From positions 1-64,000 of the forward strand of contig DASWHL010000078.1 of NCBI GenBank assembly GCA_036398175.1: 64,000 nt of DNA. The letters are read 5' to 3'. A program made the position numbers and the translations under genes. This DNA comes from JAOTWJ01 sp036398175 (GTDB lineage Bacteria; Gemmatimonadota; Gemmatimonadetes; Gemmatimonadales; GWC2-71-9). Positions 9,288-18,087 of this stretch are shown here, one piece after another (the first letter of the stretch is position 1; every line of letters starts with the position of its first letter). The notes under the pieces were generated by a model that had not been told where the DNA came from, made no database searches, and was given only the letters and a program-made list of their open reading frames with translations.

Positions 9288-9303
9288 GGGCGGGCTCCCG
9301 CCC
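9288..9303. terminator. GC hairpin between convergent genes
   Basis: GGGCGGG-CT-CCCGCCC forms a perfect 7-bp stem in the 18 bases between the bactofilin stop and the S41 peptidase stop. There is no T tract, so intrinsic termination is plausible but not certain. Confidence 0.5.
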
Positions 9304-9305
9304 TA

Positions 9306-12300
9306 CTACCGCCCCGTCACCGGATAATCGAACCGCCGGTTCGGATACGGCGGCGGTGGCGGCACGGCCCGGGGATCCTCGGCGATCTTCCTCAACAGGT
9401 AATCCACCGCGGTGTCCAGCTGGGCATCGCTCCCGTTGAACGCGGCGTGCGGCAGGTTGTCCACTTCGATGTCCGGGATCACGCCGATCTGCTCGATCAG
9501 CCACTCGCCCTCCGGGCCGTAGACGCCCGTCATCGGGGCGCGGGCAATCCCGCGGTCGGTGAGCGTGTTCGACGAGCTGAGCCAGATCTCGCCGCCCCAC
9601 GTCCGCATGCCGATCACGACGCCAAGTCCCAGCCGGCGGAATCCGTCCGCGAACGCCTCGCCGTCGGACGCCGTTCGCTGGTCCACGAGCACGACCATGT
9701 GCCCGCGGAACGCGTAGTGCATGTTCCAGTACGGCGCGCCCACCCGGCCCTGCCAGTACATCCATGCCTTCCGCATCAGCTTCTCGAGAATGAACGCGTC
9801 AATGTTGCCGCCACCGTTGTGCCGCACGTCCACGATGAGGCCCTGGCGATCGAAAACCGGGTAGAAGTCCCGGTACCAGGTGGTGAGGTCGCCGCCGCCC
9901 ATGTTGCGGAGGTGCACGTAGCCGATCTTCCCGTCGCTCTTTTCCTCGACGGCCAGGCGGCGGGTGTACTCCCAGTCGCTGTAGCGGAGCCCGAACTCGC
10001 CGGCCGTCGGGACCACGATCACGTCGCGCGCCGTGGTGCCGGACCGCACGGTGAGGAGCACCTGCCGGCCCTCCTGGTTGCGCAGGAGCGCGCCGATGTC
10101 CGGGGGGTCCAGCGCGGGCACGCCGTTCACGGCGGTGATCACATCGCCCACCCGGATGCCCAGCGTGGGATCCGCGAGCGGTGACAGCTCGTCCGGATAG
10201 TCCGGGTCCGACTGGTAGACGTACTCGATGCGATAGCCGCCGGCCGCGGCATCGCGCGCCAACCGGGCGCCGAGGCCCGCCACGCGGACGTTGTCGCCGC
10301 CGCTGCGCAGGTCTCCACCCCTGACGCTCGTGTGCAGGGCCGACAGCTCGCCCACGAACCAGCCGATCAGATCGGATAGCTCGTCCCGCGTGGTAACGCG
10401 ATCCACGAGTGGGAGGTACTTGGCCAACTGGGCGTCCCAGTCCACGCCGTGCATGCCGGGATCGTAGAAGTAGTCGCGCTCGAGCCGCCACGCGTCCACG
10501 AAAATCTGCCGCCAGTCGTCGCGCATGTTGATCGGGAACGTCCAGCCCCGCAGGTCCACCCGTGCGTCGGCCAGGTTGGCCTTGGCCGCCTTGGCGTCTG
10601 TCACGTACAGGTCCGAGCCCTTCCGGACCAGCAGCTTCTTCCCGTCCTGCGACATCTCGTACGACCGGATATCCTCCACCACCTGCTCGGCCTTGGGGTT
10701 CCGGTTGGTGAGCTTCACCGCCATGAGATGCGCCTTGGCGTCCGGCCCCGACTCACGGCTCACCATGAACAGCGCCTCGGCGTTCATCGAGAGACCGCTG
10801 TAGTTCCCCGCGGGCACCGGCACGCGCTCGATCCGCCGCGCCAGCCCCTCCGTCTCGATACTGACCGGCCGTACTCCCGTCGCACCCGTCGCTCCCGTCG
10901 CTCCCGCCAGCTCGTCATCCGCCCGAAACGGCAGCCGCCCGCCCGCTCGCAATGCCACCGCGTACACCTCCATCTGGCGGTCGAAGTACGGCTCCGGCTG
11001 CCGGGTGCCCCACGGGGCCCCGACAAGCGAGCGGAGGTTGCGATCGGACAGGAAGTAGAGGAACTCGCCCTTGGCATCCCAGGCGGGGCTGCCACTGTTG
11101 ACCCGGTCGCTGGTGACGGCGGTGCGCTGCCCGCGCTCCATGTCGTACACCCAGAGCTGCGCGAACGAGTTGTGCGCCACTTCGACGTACGCCAGCCAGC
11201 GGCTGTCGGATGACCAGGCGACGTCGCCGGCGAACTCGCGGTGCTGCGAGACCGTGCGCTGCCGCGCGGTGGCCACCTCGAGCACCCAGAGATCCGCGTT
11301 GTTGTCGTTGTAGGCGACCCACTTCCCGTCCGGCGACGGTGTGCCGGTGAAGCGCAGGATCGTGCCGTCGTTGGTGATCCGCCGGTCGGGCCCGACGCCG
11401 TTGGCCGGAATGGACACGAACTCCAGCTCACCGGTCTCGTCCGACAGGCCGAGGAGCGTCGTGCCGTCCGGCATGAACACCACGTCGCGGAACCGGACGC
11501 TGTCCTTGCGGACCGCGCGGACCAGGCGGCCCTGCGTGGCAGGCGCCACGAACACCCGGCCGCGCGCGGTGAGGACGACCGCATCGCCTTTGGGGTGCAG
11601 GTGGGCGGAGGTCACGTACTCGATGGGATTCTGGACCCATTTCTCGCGCAGCTGATCGAAATCGGACGGCAGGGTGATGGGGATGACCCGATCCTGGCCG
11701 GACGCGATGTCGAGCAGCCGGAGGTCCGCGCCCAGTTGATACGCGATCCGGCCGTTGTGGAGCGACGTGCCGCGCACGTCCCAGCCGCCGTGCCGCGTCT
11801 GCTGGCGTACGTCGCCGCCCTGGGCGTCCATGGACCAGAGGTTCATGGTGCCGTCGCGGTCGGTCACGAAGTACACGCGGCCGTCCCACCACATGGGCGA
11901 GTGACTCTCCCCGCGATAGTCCCCGGTCAGCTCGCGCGCCTCGTTCCGGCCGTCGAACATCCACACGTCCCGCGCCGTCCCGCCGGTATACCGCTTGGTC
12001 ACGTTGTTGTGGAACGCGGGGCGCACGAAGTACAGCGTGCGGCCGGAGGCGTCGTATGTGCCCTCGGTGGCTTCGAACAGCGGGACCTGCGCATGGGTGT
12101 TGGTGGCGAGGTCCAACGTCACGAGGCGGGGCTTGGGCAGGCCGGAGTAGTACGTCGTCGTGTAGACGAGCTTGCCGTCGGGCGTCCATGTGGTGGCGAT
12201 GGACGCGTCGGCCTGGTAGGTGCGCCGCACGGGCACGCCGCCGCTCAGCGGCATCGTGTAGACCTCCGCCGGACCTTCATAGCGCGCCGTGAAGGCGATC

Positions 12301-12545
12301 GTGCGGCCGTCCGGGGACACCACGGGACTCGTCTCGTCGCCGGGGTGCGTGGTGAGCCGGCGGGCCTCGCCGCCCGCGATGGCGACCTTCCAGAGGTCGC
12401 CCTCGGCGGCAAAGACGACGGTATCGCCGTGGAGCGCGGGGAACCGGTAGAAGCCCTGCGGCTGCTGGGCGTAGAGGACGGAGGGGAGCGCAAGGGCGAC
12501 GACGCACAAGCCGAGCGCGGTGGTCACAGGACGAAACATGGACAT
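9306..12545 (-). CDS. Tricorn-like S41 family peptidase, secreted
   Basis: The 1079-residue protein has the tricorn layout. It has a signal peptide (to ~26), then two WD40/TolB-like beta-propellers (~30-330 and ~340-640) with repeated SPDGK-type blades, a C1 helical domain, a PDZ domain (~760-850), and the S41 core. Catalytic candidates are His699 in GMHGVDW and Ser960 in TASDGEAF, with the VDVRHNGGG motif in between. It degrades peptides in the periplasm or outside the cell. A short Gly-Ala-Thr repeat interrupts the second propeller near residue 555. AGGA lies 8 bases before the first of two close ATGs (12545 and 12539). Confidence 0.93.
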   Translation of the reverse strand: MSMFRPVTTALGLCVVALALPSVLYAQQPQGFYRFPALHGDTVVFAAEGDLWKVAIAGGEARRLTTHPGDETSPVVSPDGRTIAFTARYEGPAEVYTMPLSGGVPVRRTYQADASIATTWTPDGKLVYTTTYYSGLPKPRLVTLDLATNTHAQVPLFEATEGTYDASGRTLYFVRPAFHNNVTKRYTGGTARDVWMFDGRNEARELTGDYRGESHSPMWWDGRVYFVTDRDGTMNLWSMDAQGGDVRQQTRHGGWDVRGTSLHNGRIAYQLGADLRLLDIASGQDRVIPITLPSDFDQLREKWVQNPIEYVTSAHLHPKGDAVVLTARGRVFVAPATQGRLVRAVRKDSVRFRDVVFMPDGTTLLGLSDETGELEFVSIPANGVGPDRRITNDGTILRFTGTPSPDGKWVAYNDNNADLWVLEVATARQRTVSQHREFAGDVAWSSDSRWLAYVEVAHNSFAQLWVYDMERGQRTAVTSDRVNSGSPAWDAKGEFLYFLSDRNLRSLVGAPWGTRQPEPYFDRQMEVYAVALRAGGRLPFRADDELAGATGATGATGVRPVSIETEGLARRIERVPVPAGNYSGLSMNAEALFMVSRESGPDAKAHLMAVKLTNRNPKAEQVVEDIRSYEMSQDGKKLLVRKGSDLYVTDAKAAKANLADARVDLRGWTFPINMRDDWRQIFVDAWRLERDYFYDPGMHGVDWDAQLAKYLPLVDRVTTRDELSDLIGWFVGELSALHTSVRGGDLRSGGDNVRVAGLGARLARDAAAGGYRIEYVYQSDPDYPDELSPLADPTLGIRVGDVITAVNGVPALDPPDIGALLRNQEGRQVLLTVRSGTTARDVIVVPTAGEFGLRYSDWEYTRRLAVEEKSDGKIGYVHLRNMGGGDLTTWYRDFYPVFDRQGLIVDVRHNGGGNIDAFILEKLMRKAWMYWQGRVGAPYWNMHYAFRGHMVVLVDQRTASDGEAFADGFRRLGLGVVIGMRTWGGEIWLSSSNTLTDRGIARAPMTGVYGPEGEWLIEQIGVIPDIEVDNLPHAAFNGSDAQLDTAVDYLLRKIAEDPRAVPPPPPYPNRRFDYPVTGR

Positions 12546-12628
12546 GGCCGGGTTCCTGGAGGGGGCGAGCAGGAAGATGAAGATACGAGGGCCGCGGCGC
12601 GAGCCTGGACGCGGAGGCGCTCAGACTT

Positions 12629-12778
12629 GAGACGGTGTGAATGAGACGCCGAGACGCCGAGACGCGCGGTGGCCCTGAGCGATAAGCTGTGAGCCCAACC
12701 TGCCAGAACGGTCTCACAGCCGGCGACTTGGAGCCACTCAGCGTCTCGGCGACTCGGCGTCCAGTTCACACCGTCTCA
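12629..12778. repeat. Long interrupted inverted repeat with nested dyads
   Basis: The left arm (AGACGGTGTGAA, then GACGCCGA repeated) is mirrored by the right arm (CTCGGCGACTCGGCGTC, then TTCACACCGTCT). An inner GCTGTGAG/CTCACAGC pair lies between them. It fills the space between the nrfA stop and the S41 start. It could form a cruciform or a strong RNA hairpin that ends nrfHA transcription. Confidence 0.6.
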
Positions 12779-14191
12779 CCGTCTATCCGTCTCACCTCTC
12801 GCGGGCACGATGGGCCGGTACCGCGCGTCCCGCACGGCGATCTGCCCCTGCCGGGCGAAATCAAGCGCCTGACCCAGGACGCGCGCGGCTTCCTGCGGGG
12901 CGTGGAAGCCGGTCGAGTTCTCCGCCTCGACGAAGTCAATGTAGAACTGGGCGCGTCGCTGCATCTCCATCGCGGCCGCCAGGTCGGCGTCCGAGGTCCC
13001 GCGGCCCCGGGCGGCGGCGAGGTCGCCGATCAGGTCCATGAGCGCGTCCATGGCCTGGTTGCGCAGCGCGAACGTGTTCTCCTGGATGCGCTCGGCCCGG
13101 GCCCGCAGCTCGTCCTCCGCCACGGGGTGGCACGTCTGGCAGGCGTTGTTGATGTTGAGCAGCGGGCTCCGCACGTGGTGGTCGGAGATCTTCTGGGCCC
13201 CCACCCGCAGGTAGGGCATGTGGCAGTCCGCGCAGGCCACGCCGGCGCGCGCATGCACCCCCTGGTTCCACATCTCGAATTCGGGGTGCTGCGCCTTCAG
13301 CACCGGCGCGCCGGTCTCCGCGTGGGTCCAGTCGCTGAACCCGGACGCCCGGTAGTACGCGTAGATGTCTTCGGCCCGGAGGCCGTTGGCCCACGGGTAG
13401 ACGAGCCGCTTCTCGGCGCCGCGGAAGTAGTACTCCACGTGGCATTGGCCGCAGACGAACGCCCGCATCTCCTGCCGGGTCGCCATCGTGTTGACGTCGT
13501 AGTCGGCGACGCCCTGTGCGGCCTTGTACGCGCGCATGCCCTCCATGAACGCGGGGCGGGTGATCCGGAGCCGCATGGTCTCGGGATCGTGGCAATCAAT
13601 GCAGGCGATGGCCTGGCTCGCGTGCTCGCGGGCCTCCGCGTACGGCATCTGGTTGATGCGCTCGAATCCCACGGTGAGGTCGCCGTCACCGAGCGCGTTG
13701 TAGACCGCGTACATGGACGCGTGACAGTTGAGGCACGTGCCGGGCTGGGCGACCTGCTGGCGCTCGGTGAACGTCTGGTCGTCGAGCATGTAGGCATGGC
13801 CGCGCTCTTCCCGGAAGTCCCGCGAGAAGGCGTAGCCCGCCCACATGCGCTTGAGCCTCGGGTCTTCCTCGAGTTTCGATTGGGCGACGATCGAGCGCGG
13901 ATCGGCGTCCGTGGGCGTCCGCGGCAGCGCCTCGCTCCCGCCGAACCGGGTGCGCACCTGATCCGTGGTGCGGAGGTAGAGATCGTACTGAAAGGGGAAG
14001 TTGGCGCCCCAGACGGCGGGGTTCTGCGTCGTGTCCGTCACCTCGGTCACGCGCACGAACGTCGTCCGCGCTTCCTGCTTGCGCTCGAAGATGTTCACGA
14101 GCAGCGCCAGCACACCCGCGGCCACCACGCCCGCCACCGCCACGCCGCCCAGGAACCACTTCGTGCCGGACCGCTGCGATCCATCAGTCAT
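12776..14191 (-). CDS. nrfA: Ammonia-forming cytochrome c nitrite reductase, catalytic subunit
   Basis: The 471-residue pentahaem enzyme reduces nitrite to ammonium with six electrons at the periplasmic face. It has an N-terminal membrane anchor (residues 12-33). Five haem motifs are visible: CLNCH 153, CIDCH 197, CGQCH 247, CADCH 320 and CQTCH 351. The first, active-site, motif is CxxCH rather than the CxxCK of E. coli, placing it with the CxxCH group of NrfA. CHVEYYF (catalytic Tyr ~254) and AQHPEFE (His302) match the active-site and calcium-site segments. It lies 36 bases downstream of nrfH, its electron donor. Confidence 0.94.
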   Translation of the reverse strand: MTDGSQRSGTKWFLGGVAVAGVVAAGVLALLVNIFERKQEARTTFVRVTEVTDTTQNPAVWGANFPFQYDLYLRTTDQVRTRFGGSEALPRTPTDADPRSIVAQSKLEEDPRLKRMWAGYAFSRDFREERGHAYMLDDQTFTERQQVAQPGTCLNCHASMYAVYNALGDGDLTVGFERINQMPYAEAREHASQAIACIDCHDPETMRLRITRPAFMEGMRAYKAAQGVADYDVNTMATRQEMRAFVCGQCHVEYYFRGAEKRLVYPWANGLRAEDIYAYYRASGFSDWTHAETGAPVLKAQHPEFEMWNQGVHARAGVACADCHMPYLRVGAQKISDHHVRSPLLNINNACQTCHPVAEDELRARAERIQENTFALRNQAMDALMDLIGDLAAARGRGTSDADLAAAMEMQRRAQFYIDFVEAENSTGFHAPQEAARVLGQALDFARQGQIAVRDARYRPIVPARGETDRR

Positions 14192-14227
14192 GATGCAACC
14201 CTCGTCCGTTCATGAGGCCCGCCGCGC

Positions 14228-14689
14228 TCAGTGCGGATGGCCGACCGACGCGTGGCAGGTGATGCACGAGCGGGGCTCCCCCCCGTCCGCGCCATCCACC
14301 ACACGCGCCATCTCGGTGTGACAGTCGCGGCACCGCCGCTCGGTGACCGCGCGATTCGATTCCTTGATGCGGATGGGCTCGGCGAACCAGCCCGTCGTGA
14401 ACGCGAACGAGTGCCAGAAGCCGTTCTTCCCTTTGACCGTGTACTTGCCCACGAGGTTGTGCGGCGTGTGGCAGTCGTTGCAGGTGGCCACGGACCGGTG
14501 GCTCGCTACGAGCCAGCCGTCGTACTGCGCGTACATGATGTGGCAGTTGGCGCACGCGGCCGGGTCGTTGGTCAGATAGGACGCGCCCTTGCCGTACCAG
14601 AACGTGAACCCGCCCACGCCGGCGGCGAGGCCCACCACGATGCCGGCCAGCACGGCTCCGCCTCGTCCCAACGTTCCCATGTAGCGCAT
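14228..14689 (-). CDS. nrfH: Tetrahaem quinol dehydrogenase subunit of nitrite reductase
   Basis: The 153-residue NapC/NirT-family protein passes electrons from menaquinol to NrfA. A single membrane helix (~11-30) anchors it. Four CxxCH motifs lie at 46, 70, 120 and 142. The first is CANCHIM, with the Met two residues after the His that is the unusual haem-1 ligand in NrfH. The start at 14689 is preceded by GGAGTCC. It is divergent from a DUF2911 gene and forms an nrfHA operon. No nrfBCD or Nrf maturation genes are nearby, which fits the CxxCH active site that needs no special lyase. Confidence 0.93.
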   Translation of the reverse strand: MRYMGTLGRGGAVLAGIVVGLAAGVGGFTFWYGKGASYLTNDPAACANCHIMYAQYDGWLVASHRSVATCNDCHTPHNLVGKYTVKGKNGFWHSFAFTTGWFAEPIRIKESNRAVTERRCRDCHTEMARVVDGADGGEPRSCITCHASVGHPH

Positions 14690-14838
14690 GGCAGGACTCC
14701 ACCGATCAGGGGCATGGCCCGCGGGCCCTGGTTGCCCGGTCGGCGTGTAAAATAGCGCGGGGTACGCGCCCTTGAACCCGTCCGGCGGGCCGAGTAGGCT
14801 TTGAACCCCAGCGGCAAACCACAATCCGGGAGATGATC

Positions 14839-15414
14839 ATGCGAGTCGTGCTTGCCGGTCTCGTCCTCGCCCTCACCGCGTCGCCCGCCGCGGCGCAGGA
14901 CATGGCCTGTCCGTTCCGCGCGGGCGCCGACCCCGCGGCCCGCCCCAGCCCGCTCGACTCCGTGTCGTTCACCGTGGGCGGCCAGGCGGTCAAGATCTGC
15001 TATGGCCGGCCGTCGCTCAAGGGCCGTCACATGGTGGGCGGCGACGCGGTGCCGTTCGGCAAGGTGTGGCGGACCGGGGCCAACGAGACCACGAAGTTCA
15101 TCACGGCGGCGCGCGTGACGGTGGGGTCCATCGAGGTGCCGGCCGGGATGTATGCGCTCTACGCGGTTCCGGGCGAGCGGGAGTGGGTCCTGATCGTCAA
15201 CAAGGCGCACGAGCAGTGGGGCCACGAGCGGAGCTACACCGACGAGATCATGGCCCAGGATCTCGGCCGCACGCCCGCGCCCGTCGAGCCGTTGGCCAGT
15301 CCGGTCGAGACGTTCACGATCCGGGCCGAGCCGCAGGCGGACGGCAGCGCGCACCTGATTCTGGAGTGGGAGACCACGCGCGTCCGCGTGCCCGTGACCC
15401 CCAAAACGATGTAG
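14839..15414 (+). CDS. DUF2911 domain secreted protein
   Basis: The protein of about 191 residues has a signal peptide (MRVVLAGLVLALTASPAAAQ) and one DUF2911 domain: ICYGRPSLKGRHMVGG, FGKVWRTGANETTKF, then VPAGMYALYAVPG. The function of the family is unknown; it is common in Bacteroidota and Gemmatimonadota. GGGAG sits 6 bases before the ATG at 14839; an ATG two codons earlier is possible. A second DUF2911 gene occurs at 37006, only distantly similar. Confidence 0.85.
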   Translation: MRVVLAGLVLALTASPAAAQDMACPFRAGADPAARPSPLDSVSFTVGGQAVKICYGRPSLKGRHMVGGDAVPFGKVWRTGANETTKFITAARVTVGSIEVPAGMYALYAVPGEREWVLIVNKAHEQWGHERSYTDEIMAQDLGRTPAPVEPLASPVETFTIRAEPQADGSAHLILEWETTRVRVPVTPKTM

Positions 15415-15429
15415 GGGCGACTCGGCGGG

Positions 15430-16026
15430 TCACGACGATCCCGCCGGGTCCCCGCGCGCCAGCACGTCCCGCGCCCAGTCCGACCGCTTCCAGTCCGGGA
15501 TGGGCGTTTCGCACCCCGCGTGCGGGACGAAGCGCGACCGTTCCACCAGCTGGTACTTGTGGATGTACCGCGGGCAGTTGGGGAAGATCTCCCGCACGGC
15601 CACCCGCACCACGAACTGGGCTTCCGGGTACTGCGCCGTCAGGGGGTCGGCCGGATCAACGCTCGCGGTGCCGTTGAGCCGGAGGCGACGTTGCCGCTCG
15701 AAGTCGAGGAACAGCAGTCCCACGTGCGGATTGGCCAGCAGGTTCCCCATGGAGAGGTACATGCCGTTGCCGTCGTAGTTGGGGAACGCGATGGTGGTGG
15801 GGCTTACCACCCTGACGAACCCCGGGTCGCCCCCCTTGTAGGAGCAGTTGGGGCGCCCTTGCGAATCCGCGGTGGCGAGAAAGAACATGTCCCGCGCCTC
15901 GATGAAGGCGCGGTCGTCGTCCGTGACCGTGGCGTGCACCTTCACCTGCTCGAGCCGGTCGGCCAGCCGCGTGGTGTCGAATCGCGCCTGCAAGTCGCGC
16001 TGGCCTTCGTGGTATATGGATCCCAT
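15430..16026 (-). CDS. Pyridoxamine 5'-phosphate oxidase family flavoprotein
   Basis: The 198-residue product has the split-barrel FMN-binding fold. DMFFLATADSQGRPNCSYKGG is the conserved first half; YDGNGMYLSMGNLLANPHVGLLF is the FMN/dimer region. It is probably a general FMN-dependent oxidoreductase rather than PdxH. I chose the ATG at 16026; a GTG at 16065 overlapping the anti-sigma stop is possible. It is the third gene of the ECF sigma operon and could be a stress-response effector. Confidence 0.82.
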   Translation of the reverse strand: MGSIYHEGQRDLQARFDTTRLADRLEQVKVHATVTDDDRAFIEARDMFFLATADSQGRPNCSYKGGDPGFVRVVSPTTIAFPNYDGNGMYLSMGNLLANPHVGLLFLDFERQRRLRLNGTASVDPADPLTAQYPEAQFVVRVAVREIFPNCPRYIHKYQLVERSRFVPHAGCETPIPDWKRSDWARDVLARGDPAGSS

Positions 16027-16061
16027 GAGCCCCCCGTGGCCGACAGGCCCAAACTTGTGCC

Positions 16062-16841
16062 TCACACCTCCGTGGCTTTGGCGTGGGCGAAGATGATCAC
16101 CTGCTCCGGATCGCCGTCCGCGATGAGCACGCAGACCACCGGGCCGTCCTGCCAGAAGACCAGCGTGAGGTCCCCCAGACGGTAGACGTAGAAGTCAATG
16201 TCGTCGAGGGTGCGCACCTCCGTCGGATCCGTCAGCTCGGCAGTGGTGCCGTCGTACATCTCGCAGAGCATGCGCCCGCCGTCCACGCCCTCATACGCGA
16301 AGAGCGCGCGCACCCGGCCGTCGTCGCGGATCACGCTCCCCCCCGCCAGCCGGTATCCCATGCCGTCGAACAGGAAGACGGGCGTGGCAAACGGGACGCG
16401 TTCCTCCCGAAAGAACCGCAGCAGCTCCTCCGGCACGACGGTGGGGCGCCGGAGCTCCATGATGCCGGAGCGGTAGGCCGCGTAATCCGCCGCCACGGTC
16501 GGGACGATGTCCGCCGCGCGCTCGGCTCCGCGCGTCACGACGATCAGGAGCACCGCGGCCAGCGCCAGCGCAGCGGCCGCCGCGGCGGGACGGCGCAGGC
16601 CGAACGGCCGCCGGCGAGGGGCCGCGCCGCGCGCCACGGCTCGCAAGCGCGCCGCCAGCGCGTCCGGGGTCGCGACCTGGGGCAGGTGTTGGCGCAGCGC
16701 CGTCTTGACCCCGCGCGCGGCCTCCAACTCCCGGCGGCACCGCGCGCAGCCGGCGACATGCGCTTCAACCTCCGCCGCGCGCTCCGCTCCCAGGCGCCCG
16801 TCGAGCAGGCGGTGGAGGTCGTCGGCCGGATGTTCAACCAT
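16062..16841 (-). CDS. Anti-sigma factor with putative zinc finger and one membrane helix
   Basis: The protein of about 259 residues starts with a zf-HC2-like anti-sigma domain (HVAGCARCRREL, zinc ligands His and CxxC at ~29-36). An Arg-rich linker, a membrane helix (~95-115) and an extracytoplasmic domain follow. It should bind and hold the ECF sigma factor encoded just upstream. The sigma stop TGA overlaps a possible GTG start at 16847, and an ATG follows at 16841. Confidence 0.82.
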   Translation of the reverse strand: MVEHPADDLHRLLDGRLGAERAAEVEAHVAGCARCRRELEAARGVKTALRQHLPQVATPDALAARLRAVARGAAPRRRPFGLRRPAAAAAALALAAVLLIVVTRGAERAADIVPTVAADYAAYRSGIMELRRPTVVPEELLRFFREERVPFATPVFLFDGMGYRLAGGSVIRDDGRVRALFAYEGVDGGRMLCEMYDGTTAELTDPTEVRTLDDIDFYVYRLGDLTLVFWQDGPVVCVLIADGDPEQVIIFAHAKATEV

Positions 16842-16843
16842 CG

Positions 16844-17446
16844 TCACGACCCCCTCGCCTGCGGAAAGCCCGCCCGGCGGGCGTAGTCCGCGAGCGCCGA
16901 GTGCAGCATGCGCCGGGCGCGGAAGACGCGGGACTGCAGGGTTCCCATCGGGCAGTCGAGCGCGGTCGCCGCTTCTTCATAGGACAGTTCCTCTACATCC
17001 ACCAGCAGCACGGCGGCACGGAACACGTCCGGCAGGGCGAGCAGGGCCCGCTGGACCTCCGGCGGCCAGGACGCCCCCCAGGCCTCCGGCTGTCCCACCG
17101 CGTCGTGCGACGGCTGCTCGACGTAGAGCTGGAAGCGCTGTTCCAGCTCGTCCGGCGGCAGGGGGCCGACCTCGCGGCGCCGCTTCCGGCGACGGTTGAT
17201 GAACACCGAATACAGAATGGTGAACAGCCAGGCCCTGGCGTTCGTTCCCGGGCGGAAGTTGTCGAACGTGCGGTAGGCCCTCAGATAGGTGTCCTGCAAG
17301 ACATCCGCCGCGTCGTCCCCGTCTCCCGTGAGATGGAGCGCGGTGTTGTGGAGCCGCTGCATGAGGGGCAGTGCGATGGACTCGAACTGCCGCTGGCGCT
17401 CGTCGGGATTCGTGGGGCGCATTTCACTGGGTTCGGGAACGCTCAA
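16844..17446 (-). CDS. ECF sigma-70 factor
   Basis: The 200-residue sigma factor has region 2 (DDAADVLQDTYLRAYRTF, then NARAWLFTILYSVFINRRR) and region 4 (ALPDVFRAAVLLVDVEELSYEEAA with the MGTLQSRVFRARRML helix-turn-helix). It directs RNA polymerase to a small regulon, probably under release from the adjacent anti-sigma factor. The divergent intergenic region contains ACCCAGCGG and CCGCTGGGT about 80 bases apart, a possible control site. Confidence 0.92.
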   Translation of the reverse strand: MSVPEPSEMRPTNPDERQRQFESIALPLMQRLHNTALHLTGDGDDAADVLQDTYLRAYRTFDNFRPGTNARAWLFTILYSVFINRRRKRRREVGPLPPDELEQRFQLYVEQPSHDAVGQPEAWGASWPPEVQRALLALPDVFRAAVLLVDVEELSYEEAATALDCPMGTLQSRVFRARRMLHSALADYARRAGFPQARGS

Positions 17447-17602
17447 AGCTAACCCTCCACCTCCCGTAGAGCACCCAGCGGACCGTCCCAGCGCAGCCGG
17501 GAATAAAGCGGCGCACTCGGGTGTTCACGGTACCGTGGCCGGCTCGCTCGGCACCCCGCTGGGTGTGCGCGGCTCGTTCCCGTCATCCTGGGGAGGATCT
17601 CC

Positions 17603-17974
17603 ATGTTCAATCGCCGCGGTGTCACGATGGTCACAGGCCTGGTTCTGGCAACCGTCCTCGCGGGGTGCGCATCCGAGGCGCCGACCGCTCTGGCCGACGC
17701 CCCGTCGCTGGCCAAGGGAGGACGCGCGGGCCCCATCGGGGTCGTCTACGTGAGGAGTCAGGGCCTCTATTTCGATACCTTCGCCACGGCCGAGACCTTG
17801 CCTATGGAGGGCCCGTTCCAGCTGCTGGAAGATGGAGAGACCGACTTCGGCCCCGGTGATCCCGGCTACCGGGGGGGACGCTGGTGGGTGGACGCCAACG
17901 GTGATGGCATCCAGAACGCCGGTGATACCTTCTTTCTCTGTCCCCTGCTGCCGCCCGGCCGCCCGACGCCCTGA
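17603..17974 (+). CDS. Small lipoprotein of unknown function
   Basis: The 123-residue product has a lipobox (VLAGC at ~22), so it is a predicted lipoprotein. The mature part is Gly/Pro-rich with a DANGDGIQNAGD calcium-loop-like (dockerin/EF-like) segment and no recognised family. GGGGAGGATCTCC is a good ribosome-binding site. It is divergent from the ECF sigma gene and might be one of its targets; that is inference. Confidence 0.7.
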   Translation: MFNRRGVTMVTGLVLATVLAGCASEAPTALADAPSLAKGGRAGPIGVVYVRSQGLYFDTFATAETLPMEGPFQLLEDGETDFGPGDPGYRGGRWWVDANGDGIQNAGDTFFLCPLLPPGRPTP

Positions 17975-18087
17975 CCCTGCCCTGACACTCCCGCCCCAGC
18001 ACGCCACCCGTCCACAACGGGTTCGGCGTGCTGAGGGCGGAAGCAGCATCCGCCGCACCTCCGTCCCCGAGTCTAGATTCCCCACCC

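Noticed and set aside
10871..10915. Tandem 9-base repeat (GTCGCTCCC units) as a possible regulatory repeat
   Set aside because: It lies in frame inside the S41 peptidase and encodes a Gly-Ala-Thr loop between propeller blades.
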